The translations under genes were made by a program, and so were the position numbers. Of a stretch of 64,000 bases of DNA, positions 32,125-40,359 are shown piece after piece (position 1 is the stretch's first letter; each line of letters starts with the position of its first letter). This DNA comes from CAZGSN01 sp964371655 (GTDB lineage: Bacteria > Desulfobacterota > Binatia > HRBIN30), in the NCBI GenBank assembly GCA_964371655.1, contig CAYJOD010000001.1, positions 62,001-126,000 of the forward strand, in the 5' to 3' direction. Under the pieces are notes generated by a model, which did not search any database, was not told the origin of the DNA, and saw nothing but the letters and a program-made list of their open reading frames with translations.

Positions 32125-33159
32125 ATGGAGGCAATCTTTTGGAGTTTCCTTACTCATTGGCTGGCACATAAGTTCATTGATTCCAGCGTCGACTTACTGG
32201 CGACTAAGATAGACGAGTCCGCTCCGTCCTTACTGGATCAACCGGGAGATAGCGGCTGGACGGGAGGCGCATGGAGCGAGGATCAGCGGCGGGTCATCGA
32301 GATCCTCCAGAAGACGCGCACTCTCCAAGGCGGTCGGTGGCGAGCATGGTTACAGCGAGAAGCAAAACGACCAATCCTGCTTATAGGGGCGTCGGGCACG
32401 GGCAAGTCCGTTCTTGCACTCCGGCTCCTCGGTACTGAACCAAGTGGATCAATCGTAATGAGCCCACGCGAGGAAAGACTGACTCTGATTCAAGCATCCC
32501 GCCGCAGTCAGCTAATCGTTGCCCCGGGCGAGCCGAAGCATGCTCTCATCGGTATCCAACACGTTGTTGATATCATCACCGGGACGAATCCACCGCAGGT
32601 CGTATGCATAGTCGTCGCAGGGGGATACCTCGCCACAAGTAGTCCGACATTCATGTCGGATGATGGCGCTGCCAACTTTCGCCGACCGAGCAGCAATGAG
32701 AAGCCCGTGGCAAGAAGCGTAGATGGATTCACCGCCAAGGGTAGAGCCGAGGAGATTGACAATTTGATAAATCTTGTAGACATGTGCAAAGACAACGCAA
32801 GAAAGGCAAAACGTAGAAGATCGGTGCAAGAGCAGATCCCGTCATTTATCACAGTCATCAACAAGCGCGACCTATGGAGTATCCCGGATGATAGGAGTGA
32901 TGAAATTATCAAGTCCTACACTAACCCACAGTCGCGTTATGGGCGTACTATGAGCCTCCTGCAGGAAGAGTGGGGACTCAACAATCCATGCAGCCACGAT
33001 ATAATTCCGTTGTTCACGTTCGGCGGCGGCTTTCATCCGGCTCCCGATACGATCGCCAAGGCCTTGCCCCCGAAGCAAGCCGTTATTGACGCGCTCCTGC
33101 TGCGCGCCCTCATATTTTACCGGTACACTAGAGGTAGTGGTCACATTCATGCCGGATAA
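32125..33159 (+). CDS. Predicted P-loop GTPase
   Basis: The 344-residue protein has Walker A at residues 88-95 (LLIGASGTGKSVLALRL) and a TVINKRDLW-like G4 motif (FITVINKRDLW, N-K-x-D), which points to GTP rather than ATP. The first 45 residues are amphipathic (FWSFLTHWLAHKFIDSSVDL). An apparent Walker B-like strand is QVVCIVVAGGYLATS. The ATG at 32125 is preceded by a G-rich GGGGGGCTGG stretch; the frame is open to 31984. It overlaps the next, membrane-protein gene by 11 bp. Linked GTPase and membrane protein genes recur in defence modules; that role is inferred. Confidence 0.6.
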   Translation: MEAIFWSFLTHWLAHKFIDSSVDLLATKIDESAPSLLDQPGDSGWTGGAWSEDQRRVIEILQKTRTLQGGRWRAWLQREAKRPILLIGASGTGKSVLALRLLGTEPSGSIVMSPREERLTLIQASRRSQLIVAPGEPKHALIGIQHVVDIITGTNPPQVVCIVVAGGYLATSSPTFMSDDGAANFRRPSSNEKPVARSVDGFTAKGRAEEIDNLINLVDMCKDNARKAKRRRSVQEQIPSFITVINKRDLWSIPDDRSDEIIKSYTNPQSRYGRTMSLLQEEWGLNNPCSHDIIPLFTFGGGFHPAPDTIAKALPPKQAVIDALLLRALIFYRYTRGSGHIHAG

Positions 33160-33550
33160 GCCTAGTAAGAGACATTTGAGTGCTCAGGCCCGCTACGAGA
33201 CCTTTCTCAGCAACCAACTTCGTACATTCTACGTAGCGGTGGCGTTGGCCCTCAGTGGATTGCTGTTCCGAACGGAGGCCATCACAGGCCCTCTTAGTCT
33301 TGTTCGCGCTACTCTTTTGATCGTGTTCGTTAGCGCGTCCCTTGTGAAGTGCGGCATCGAATTTCTGCGAGGTCGGCGCATGCTCTGGCTTTCTGCCGAC
33401 CTAATGCATTTTGCCGGCGAGCCGACTTCCCGCCGAATGTTTGCGATGACTCATATACGTGGCGCTTTCGTGGCAGTTGGGTTCTTTGACGTGGCGCTCA
33501 TACTAGACCAGGCCCTCTCGCTATGGGCGGCCTTCCACATCCTTCCCTAA
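33149..33550 (+). CDS. Small integral membrane protein coupled to the GTPase
   Basis: From ATG 33149 the 133-residue product has three likely membrane helices: TFYVAVALALSGLLFR, LLIVFVSASLVKCGIEFL, and GAFVAVGFFDVALILDQALS. The N-terminus is basic (KPSKRHLSAQARYE). It overlaps the GTPase gene by 11 bp and so is translationally coupled to it. No family was recognised. A membrane effector role is a guess from context only. Confidence 0.55.
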   Translation: MPDKPSKRHLSAQARYETFLSNQLRTFYVAVALALSGLLFRTEAITGPLSLVRATLLIVFVSASLVKCGIEFLRGRRMLWLSADLMHFAGEPTSRRMFAMTHIRGAFVAVGFFDVALILDQALSLWAAFHILP

Positions 33551-34072
33551 GACTGTCGTGCGCGACTTGTTCTCGATTTTCCCGCCCCCCCCAATGCCTA
33601 TCTTCCTTCACGGGCTGAAGGGTCCAATGTCGATGCCCCCGAGAAGCAGGTGCCGGTAGTGGTGCCGGTTGGGCACCGAAAATGACCCGAAATCGCCGAA
33701 AGCAACAGAACGCTTCGATGTCGCTCAAACCCGCTTGGCACAAGGCTTTGCCGTGTTTTAGCTCGCTTTTTCCGGATCGTCTGGCCCCCGCTCATAATCC
33801 CTAGGTCCGTGGTTCGAGTCCACGCGCCGCCATTCCCCTCTTTTCCGGAAATGATTTCTGCGGCTGCTCGCGAGTCGGGGCGCGTGGCGCTCGCTGTGTT
33901 GGGCGCGGTTTCGCGTCGGGCTTTGGATCTTCACCCTTGGCAGCACTATGCTTGGTGACATGCGTGCAGGGCGCTGCCGTGACCTATCCGATTGCGGGAA
34001 ACGACGCTGCCGGCGCCCTGTTACCCCACCGGCTGTAGCGCTGTCCGGGCGGTGCGAACGGTAGGAGATCGA
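33551..34072. other. Element-chromosome boundary region
   Basis: About 520 bp without genes. It contains the displaced tRNA-Met 3' half (33791-33832) and, just outside it, a 30-bp sequence (33861-33890) that matches 4553-4582 at 28 of 30 positions. The end holds GGAG upstream of ATG 34073. Confidence 0.6.
33791..33832 (+). mobile_element. Attachment site: 3' half of tRNA-Met(CAT)
   Basis: The 42 bp run from the anticodon loop (CTCATAA) through variable loop and T arm (CGTGG TTCGAGT CCACG) to the acceptor 3' strand CGCCGCC plus A. The 5' half is missing: the bases before 33791 do not pair with TCCCT of the anticodon stem. Tyrosine recombinases often integrate at tRNA 3' ends and leave such a remnant at one junction. 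The intact tRNA (Met, or Ile2 with the same CAT) should lie at the far left end, outside the window. Confidence 0.75.
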
Positions 34073-35317
34073 ATGCTTTGGCGCAAACGTGCAGAGCGAT
34101 GGGTGGTGGGAGTCACCACCGCCCTAGCGCTGGTCGGTTTCGTGGTTGCGACCGCTGACGCGCTGGTCTCACTCGGGGACGATACTACCCTGGTCCCGCT
34201 GCCGGAAATCGTCGTCGATCCCAACGAGGGCGAGACCTTTGGGGCGATGGCGTCGGTCCTGTTCAGCGACGAGCACCAGCATCTGCGCCGGATTCTCGCA
34301 CCCGATGTGCGCTTCAACGACATCACCGGAACCTACCCGACGCTGCGTTACTACGACTACCCGACCCGGCGCGAGAGATTGTTTCTACAAGCCGGCAAGG
34401 CCACCAAGATCGGCGAGTATTTCGAGGCACTGTACCGCGGTGAGGGCCTTTCCGATGGCCGCTTCGATACGCAGGTTCGGCTCTTTCACGAGAACGACCC
34501 CTTCGAACGCTTTTACGGCTTCGGCAACGACACGGCGGCTGCGGCGGAAACGAATTACACCGGCGACACCACGATCGCTTCCGGCTACATCGCTGTTCAT
34601 TTGCCGCACGATCTGCGCCTCGGCATGCAGACGCGTCTGAAGGTCGAGCGCCTGCGTGAGGGTGGCGTGCACACTATCGCGCAACTGGTGCGCTCGAACC
34701 TGGCCAACACCGTGGGCGCGTCGGGGGCAACAATCGTCGGCCAAGCGTTGACCCTGCGCTACGACACGCGCGACGACATTGCGATCACGACCACAGGATT
34801 CTTGGGTGATGCCACCGTCGAGGTAATCGACCGCGCCCTGGGCAGCTCGGCGTCGTACATTCGCTACAGCATCGAGGGTCGCGCCTTTCTTCCGCTTACG
34901 CTGGATAAGCGCGTCGTCCTCGCCAGCCAGGCCGTGCTTGCCTACCTCCAGAATGGTGAGCACGCGCCGTTTTACGACCGCAATTCAATTGGCGGCATGT
35001 CAAGCCTGCGCGGTTTTGGCAGCAACCGCTACATCGACAACAATCGCTGCTTCGTCCGCAGCGAACTGCGGACGAATGTCTGGGAGCCAGCTTGGTTGGT
35101 CGAGGCTTTCCACGTGCACGGTCACTTGGAGGCGGCTCCGTTTGTCGACGTTGGACGCGTCTTCCACAGCTCGCGGACCTTCCCCTTGGAGGATCCACAC
35201 GTCGACGGCGGTGTCGGCTTGCGAGCCGTCATTCCGCCGCAGCTGGTCGCCTACGTCGATATCGCCACCACTGGGTCTACCGCCACAGTCTTTACCGGCA
35301 TTGACTACCCATTTTGA
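34073..35317 (+). CDS. Omp85/BamA-type outer-membrane beta-barrel protein
   Basis: The 414-residue protein has a signal-anchor-like N-terminus (WVVGVTTALALVGFVVATAD) and then a beta-barrel of the surface-antigen D15 kind: FGAMASVLFSDEHQHLRRIL, GYIAVHLPHDLRLGMQTRLK, LTLRYDTRDDIA, and the L6 motif SLRGFGSNRY with the closing FVDVGRVF and terminal GIDYPF. No POTRA domains precede the barrel. Such short forms occur in lipid or protein export. The start at 34073 is set by GGAG seven bases upstream. It is the first gene to the right of the integrated element. Confidence 0.85.
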   Translation: MLWRKRAERWVVGVTTALALVGFVVATADALVSLGDDTTLVPLPEIVVDPNEGETFGAMASVLFSDEHQHLRRILAPDVRFNDITGTYPTLRYYDYPTRRERLFLQAGKATKIGEYFEALYRGEGLSDGRFDTQVRLFHENDPFERFYGFGNDTAAAAETNYTGDTTIASGYIAVHLPHDLRLGMQTRLKVERLREGGVHTIAQLVRSNLANTVGASGATIVGQALTLRYDTRDDIAITTTGFLGDATVEVIDRALGSSASYIRYSIEGRAFLPLTLDKRVVLASQAVLAYLQNGEHAPFYDRNSIGGMSSLRGFGSNRYIDNNRCFVRSELRTNVWEPAWLVEAFHVHGHLEAAPFVDVGRVFHSSRTFPLEDPHVDGGVGLRAVIPPQLVAYVDIATTGSTATVFTGIDYPF

Positions 35318-35817
35318 GGCACCTTAATCTTGCAGCTTGAGGTAAGCGGCCGCCATAGGTTTGAGCAGCCAAGGGTGAAAGCATAGGAAGAGTCAAGGTA
35401 GCCATGGCAACTCTGCGAGCCGCCGGATGCGTGTTTAGAAACATGATGCCCTCCCGTGTCTTGGGCCGCGGTCACAAAAGCCGGAGCCGTCCCTTAGCGA
35501 TCAACCCTTCAACGTAGGCGCGGTGCGAGGATCCCGATTGTTGCCAGACGAAACTTCGCGCAGCCACAATGCTTCCTTCGTACAAGGGCAACGCCGGCAG
35601 CGTAGGCTCGCACTACTACCTGCGTGGTTGCTCGGCTGCGCTCCCGTCCGAATAGGCGCCGGGGTGACTATACGGCGACAGCCGCGGGCCAGAAGTCCGT
35701 GGATAGTTTGGATTCCGCCGGCTGAGTCTGTCGATGAACTTGGAATTGTGCCCTTCGACGGGTCCACGACTTGGTCAACACCCTGCTAACATACCTCGCA
35801 CCAGGAGGTTCCCCGAC
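35318..35817. other. Intergenic, no gene seen
   Basis: Five hundred bases with no frame that looks coding. The right end has AGGAGG at about 35803-35808, the ribosome-binding site of the hydrolase gene. No clear terminator was found. Confidence 0.4.
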
Positions 35818-36663
35818 ATGACAACGGTTCTCCAGAAGGGTCGGTTTCAGTTTGGCCGGCACGAGCTCGCCTATGAGATCCACGGCGAGAGCGGCGTGCC
35901 CTGCGTTCTGCTGCATGGCCTTCTGCTGGACTCGCTGGTGAACCGCGACCTCGCGGCGCGCTTCGTCACCCAGGGCTACCGGGTGATCCTGCTCGACCTG
36001 CTCGGCCATGGGGAGAGCGACAAGCCCACCGACCCGCGCGAGCTACGCGTCGACTTCTTCGCGGAGCAGACGCTGGCGCTGCTCGACCACCTCGGGATCG
36101 AGCGGGCGCTCGTCGGTGGAGTGTCCCTCGGAGCGATCACCGCGCTCCAGGTCGCGGCGGTGGCCCCGCAGCGCTGCCTCGGACTGTTCATCGAGATGCC
36201 GGTCATGGAGTGGTCGACGATGTTTGCCGCACTCCTCCTGGTACCGCTGATCACCATCGTGGACTATGGATCGTTCATCGCGCGCCCGCTCGCCCGCATC
36301 CTCCGGCGCCTACCGCGGCCGAGCATCGATCTGCTCGCGAGCTTCATGAATGCCGCGTCCACGGAGCCGGAGGTCATCACGGCTGTGCTGCACGGTATCC
36401 TGGTGGGTCCAGTTGTGCCGCCCGCGGAACGTCGGCGGCAACTCACGATGCCAACGCTGGTGATCGGCCATCGCGGCGATCGGCTGCACGCGCACCGTGA
36501 CGCGGCGGAGCTTGCGCGGGAGATGCCGAACGCACGATTGTTGGAGGCCCGCTGGATCGGCGAGCTGCGCGCAACACCGGAACGTCTGTGGCCGAAGATC
36601 CGCGCCTTCCTCAACGAGGTGAGCGCGATTGCTCGCGACGCCGACAAGCCGCCGGCTGAGTAG
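35818..36663 (+). CDS. Alpha/beta hydrolase-fold protein
   Basis: The 281-residue protein has the hydrolase fold: VPCVLLHGLLLDSLVNRDLA, GYRVILLDLLGHGESDKPTD, the nucleophile elbow ALVGGVSLGAIT (G-x-S-x-G), and the acidic loop VIGHRGDRLHAHRD. Where the catalytic His is expected the sequence reads ARLLEARWIGELRATPER, with Trp in the usual place, so activity is uncertain. The substrate is unknown. The start at 35818 follows AGGAGG. It stands alone between two long intergenic spaces. Confidence 0.8.
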   Translation: MTTVLQKGRFQFGRHELAYEIHGESGVPCVLLHGLLLDSLVNRDLAARFVTQGYRVILLDLLGHGESDKPTDPRELRVDFFAEQTLALLDHLGIERALVGGVSLGAITALQVAAVAPQRCLGLFIEMPVMEWSTMFAALLLVPLITIVDYGSFIARPLARILRRLPRPSIDLLASFMNAASTEPEVITAVLHGILVGPVVPPAERRRQLTMPTLVIGHRGDRLHAHRDAAELAREMPNARLLEARWIGELRATPERLWPKIRAFLNEVSAIARDADKPPAE

Positions 36664-37184
36664 CGCGGCGACCTTTAGCCCGAAAACATCAGTTGAACCG
36701 CTGATGGACGCCGATAAACACGGATGCATACAAGGTCGGTGGCGAATGGACTTTAGATTTTGCGAAGAAATTCTCGCGCCAAGCCGCCAAGACCGCAAAG
36801 TTGGTTTCAGAATAAAGCCCACGAGTGATGCGAATGCTCAGCGCCTTGCCTTTGCGGCTTTGCGTCTTGGCGCGAGCATCCATTTCTTACAGCACGGTTC
36901 TCCTGCAATTTCTTGTGCGCCTGGTTGCGATCAGTTGCGGTGGTGATCAGCGGTGATCCCCCTTGATCGTGATTCCAACTGACGTTTTCCGGTTTAGCGG
37001 CGGCAAGCCGAAGTAGGTCGCAAGAAAGCCTGCGCTGCGGCCTCTCCGCGCCTTCTCGTCTCCTGCCACAAGTGGTGCCGGCGTCGTCCCTCGGCGCCAC
37101 GATTTCGTTACCCGCACCGCCCTGCATCTCCCTCCCAAACCTTCGCGCGCATCCGCGCTAGCGGCGGGCGCGTCGACGGCTGCT
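36664..37184. repeat. Intergenic with two imperfect palindrome families
   Basis: No gene is supported. At 36690-36725 there is a GAACCGCTGATGGACGCC-like segment related to the longer inverted repeat at 54255-54407. At 36773-36876 outer arms CTCGCGCCAAG and CTTGGCGCGAG pair exactly, with further pairing inside; the same motif recurs at 61883-61952 and near 62071-62097. Confidence 0.6.
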
Positions 37185-39431
37185 TCACGGCGTCGGCGAC
37201 GGCGTGGCGGTCGGAGTCGCGGGGACTGTCGGAACAGCGGTCGGCGGCGGGCTGAAGTACGTGAGCGCCTTGTCGTACGCGTCGGCGCCAATGATCGAGC
37301 CCATGCTGCGACCGCCGAAGTCATCGGCCAGAATGTGGATGCCGCCCCAGATCCGCGATTGCCCCGCCTGGTCTGCGGCGTCGAAGTACGTCGCCCACTG
37401 CAGCTGAAGGTCATCGCTCGGGCCGAGCTCGAACTTCAGGAAGGCGTTCTTCTTCGCGACGAATGTTCCAAGGCCGCCCGGGAAGTAGGGAGAACCGGTG
37501 AAGTGCGCGAGCACCTCGGCGCCCGAGCGACTAAAGGTACTGTGCCCCGACGTGAACGCCGCGAAGGCGGGCGTGACGAATGTATCCTTCTGGTACGTGA
37601 CCCAGGTCTTCGCGCGTATCCACTGCACGCCACTGTATTGCGTGGTTGGATCGATAGGCGCGCCGGGCCACGATAGAATTGCAACCTCACCGACAAAATT
37701 GGTCAGGGCTGCGTGCCGCTGGCCGGCGGCGCTCGACTCCGGCGTGATCACTTCGATGAGCCCGGGCACTAGTGGAAGTCCTTCGGGATCGTACGACGGC
37801 CCGGTTGGGTCCGACGACTGCCCGTGCTCGCCCATATATCGGATCATCGAGATGGGTCGCACCGAGTCATAGACGCGCTTGGTCCCCCAGCATCCTATTG
37901 CCGCGTCGTGCTCCGCGCCGTTGATCGCGAGGTAGAGCTTCACGTCCCACTCGAGATCGTTCACGATCGGCCCCCCGCCGCCGATCCGCTTTTCGGTGTG
38001 CGGATTGTCGGAGACGCTATTCGCGAGCACGTTCCAATGTCCCGGAGGCGTTTCGGAGCTCGGCCCATCGGCCCAGAACTCGGCGATCACGCGCCCGAAG
38101 TCGCCGCGCTTGACGATCTCGGGAGCGTACGGCAGCCCCGTCGCCGGGTTCACCGGATAACCACTGCCGTCGTTCGTCCCGAGCGGGTTGTTCCCGAAAG
38201 AGGCCGGTGAGACGTCCATCGTAACGCCGTCGTCCGGCGTCAGGCGACTCGACGCCAGGATTACGTCGACCGCCGCTTGCTTGAAACCTGCGTCGCTCAC
38301 CGGATCGTTCAGCTTCGGCGGCGGTCCCGGAAGCAACTCTTCGAGATTCGCGGCGAAGGGGAGAACGCTGCCCCACTGCGGAGCGACGTAGGTCTGGACG
38401 GAACCCGGAATCGGGATACCGTTTTGGGTGACCTGGTGCGACAAGGCAAGCGGCTGCCAGCGGTTCGGGTCGTTCATCGTGGTGCCAGGCAGAGCGACGA
38501 TAAGAGGATCGTTCACCGGCGAATAGGTGGGATCTCTGTAATTGTTCGCTTCATTGGAACCATCAGTAAGACCGTATGCGATTACGGCCTGCGCGATACG
38601 GTTGCCGACCGCAGCCGGGGTGTCGCCGGTGGTCGAGGTGAAGCCCGGGTCGTAGCCGAGCGCCGTCATACGCGCGGCAAACGAAGCCAGGGAAGCCGCG
38701 GCATTGGCCGAGATCTTGTAGCGCTGCGTCAGGATGCCGAACGCGGCATAGCTGATGGCTTCGGCACGATCCGTCTGGGGATCCGCGGACACGTGTTTCT
38801 CGGTGGTAAGGTAGCCGATGGCCATCGGATCATAGGCTGCCCACGCATCCCAGGCCGCTACCGAGAAGTGGAAGAGATTGCGCGCATGCACGGGCGGCCG
38901 CGGCAGATCGATGCGAATGGCGGCGAGGATTTCTTCGTCCCACTGGCGCGCGACGGACTGCGGATGCAACGTCGGCGTCAGCGACGGCGTCGGTGACATC
39001 GTCGGCGTCGACGTATCGGCCCCGGTCGCCGTGAGCGTCGGCGTGGCGGTCGCGGTGCCGGTCGGCGTGTCCGTCACCGTGAACGTCGCCGTGGGCTCTA
39101 CCGGAACTGTCGCGCTCGAAGTTGCGGTGGCGGTGCTAGCCAGCGTAGCGGTCGCGGTGGCAGTACTAGTCAGCGCCACGGTTGCGCTGGCGGTGTTAGC
39201 GGGCGTAGCTGTCGAGGTGACGGTGCTCGTCAACGCAACCGTCGAAGTGGCGGTGCTACCAGGAGGCGTAACTGTTGGAGTGGCCGTGGTAGTCAGCGGA
39301 ACTGTCGCGCTGGGCACATTCGTCGCCGTCGGGTTCGCGACGACCACCGCATCTTTGTCCCCGCAGGAGGTCAGAACCATGCAACTGAGAATGAATCCGG
39401 ACACAGCTAAGCTGCCACGCAATTGAACCAT
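37185..39431 (-). CDS. Vanadium-dependent haloperoxidase/PAP2-like lipoprotein
   Basis: The 748-residue protein begins with a lipoprotein signal (GFILSCMVLTSCGDK), then about 130 residues of Thr/Ala/Ser/Val-rich low complexity (a cell-envelope linker). The folded part from about residue 160 has the haloperoxidase (PAP2) signature: KRVYDSVRPIS, PAFAAFTSGHSTFSRSGAEV (S-G-H-S), and SRIWGGIHILADDFGGRSMG (R ... H-x-x-x-D). In the family these residues bind vanadate or phosphate. A short Pro/Thr tail ends the protein. It would act at the cell surface; halogen specificity cannot be read from sequence. Confidence 0.85.
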   Translation of the reverse strand: MVQLRGSLAVSGFILSCMVLTSCGDKDAVVVANPTATNVPSATVPLTTTATPTVTPPGSTATSTVALTSTVTSTATPANTASATVALTSTATATATLASTATATSSATVPVEPTATFTVTDTPTGTATATPTLTATGADTSTPTMSPTPSLTPTLHPQSVARQWDEEILAAIRIDLPRPPVHARNLFHFSVAAWDAWAAYDPMAIGYLTTEKHVSADPQTDRAEAISYAAFGILTQRYKISANAAASLASFAARMTALGYDPGFTSTTGDTPAAVGNRIAQAVIAYGLTDGSNEANNYRDPTYSPVNDPLIVALPGTTMNDPNRWQPLALSHQVTQNGIPIPGSVQTYVAPQWGSVLPFAANLEELLPGPPPKLNDPVSDAGFKQAAVDVILASSRLTPDDGVTMDVSPASFGNNPLGTNDGSGYPVNPATGLPYAPEIVKRGDFGRVIAEFWADGPSSETPPGHWNVLANSVSDNPHTEKRIGGGGPIVNDLEWDVKLYLAINGAEHDAAIGCWGTKRVYDSVRPISMIRYMGEHGQSSDPTGPSYDPEGLPLVPGLIEVITPESSAAGQRHAALTNFVGEVAILSWPGAPIDPTTQYSGVQWIRAKTWVTYQKDTFVTPAFAAFTSGHSTFSRSGAEVLAHFTGSPYFPGGLGTFVAKKNAFLKFELGPSDDLQLQWATYFDAADQAGQSRIWGGIHILADDFGGRSMGSIIGADAYDKALTYFSPPPTAVPTVPATPTATPSPTP

Positions 39432-40229
39432 AGTTTTTCCTCGCCTCTCCTCGAACCGCTATCTGAGTCGGTGACCGACTTCCCAATATCGTAAGGGCCT
39501 TTCACTATTCCGAGCCGTGATACTCGCCCAGGTGGAGCGAGCTACCGAATGGCCGCTTCAACATGCCCTCTGCCTCGAGTCCGAGGCCACTGGAACAGAC
39601 AGAAGCGCCAGGCGGCTTCCGCACCGCAATTCGGCCGGAGGTGGTGCAGCGGGTTGGAGTTCGGGCTTTGGCCCAACGCCGGTCCGTTAAGAAGTTCCGC
39701 CCCGAAGGGGCAGCGATTCGGACGCCCAGGGCAACGCCCTGGGAATACCATCGCGAAGAGATAGAAGCCATGAAGGGGCGAGATTCGTTCGGCCACGCTA
39801 GGAGTTTCGCCCTTTCAGGGCTTTCGACCGAGACATTCCATTTCCCGGGGCGATGCCCCGGGCTATCGGGTTGATGCCCCTTCGGGGCGGAGTCCATCAC
39901 CTTAACCGACCGGCATTGGGCTTTAGCCGGCCGCAGGCGTTCAATCAGCGAACGAAGACCGCCTAAAGACGGAGCTTTAACCACTCGTATCGAATTACCG
40001 GGCGAAGCCGCCAAGCTCGTTGAAGGCGCAGCGCCCACGCTTGCCGCGTCCAATGTACCCGCTACCCGTAGTCCGATCTGCCTCACCCTCATCCTCCCGC
40101 GCCAGGTCCAAAGCGAGCAGACTGGTTCGGAAGGCCACGCGCGTCAACTAAGGGAAAATACTGATACGCCCGACGACGACGCTTGTTCATCCGCATCTCG
40201 GAGCGCGCCCGATTGTCACTGTAAAGCAA
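39432..40229. repeat. Cluster of GC-rich palindromic units, no gene
   Basis: Between about 39520 and 40080 many short hairpins occur in series, for example CCCAGGGC-AAC-GCCCTGGG (39725-39743), the 8-bp-stem hairpin at 39844-39862, and GCCCCTTCGGGGC near 39875. Frames through it are low-complexity and inconsistent. The composition resembles the palindromic intergenic clusters seen in several high-GC genomes. No function is assigned. Confidence 0.55.
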
Positions 40230-40259
40230 AGAGCCGCCAGGATCGCTCCTGGCGGCTCT
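40230..40259 (-). terminator. Intrinsic terminator of the galaxin-like gene
   Basis: A perfect 13-bp stem (AGAGCCGCCAGGA, 40230-40242, with 40247-40259) around a TCGC loop lies about 100 bp downstream of the minus-strand stop; the minus strand continues TTTGCTTT. Confidence 0.75.
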
Positions 40260-40359
40260 GAATGAAAGCGTGACCGCAACAATCAACGCTTCTCGCTCAA
40301 TACTTATCCTCGCTTATCGTCACAGCTCCTTCACCATCGCGTTGATCAGCGGTCGCCAT

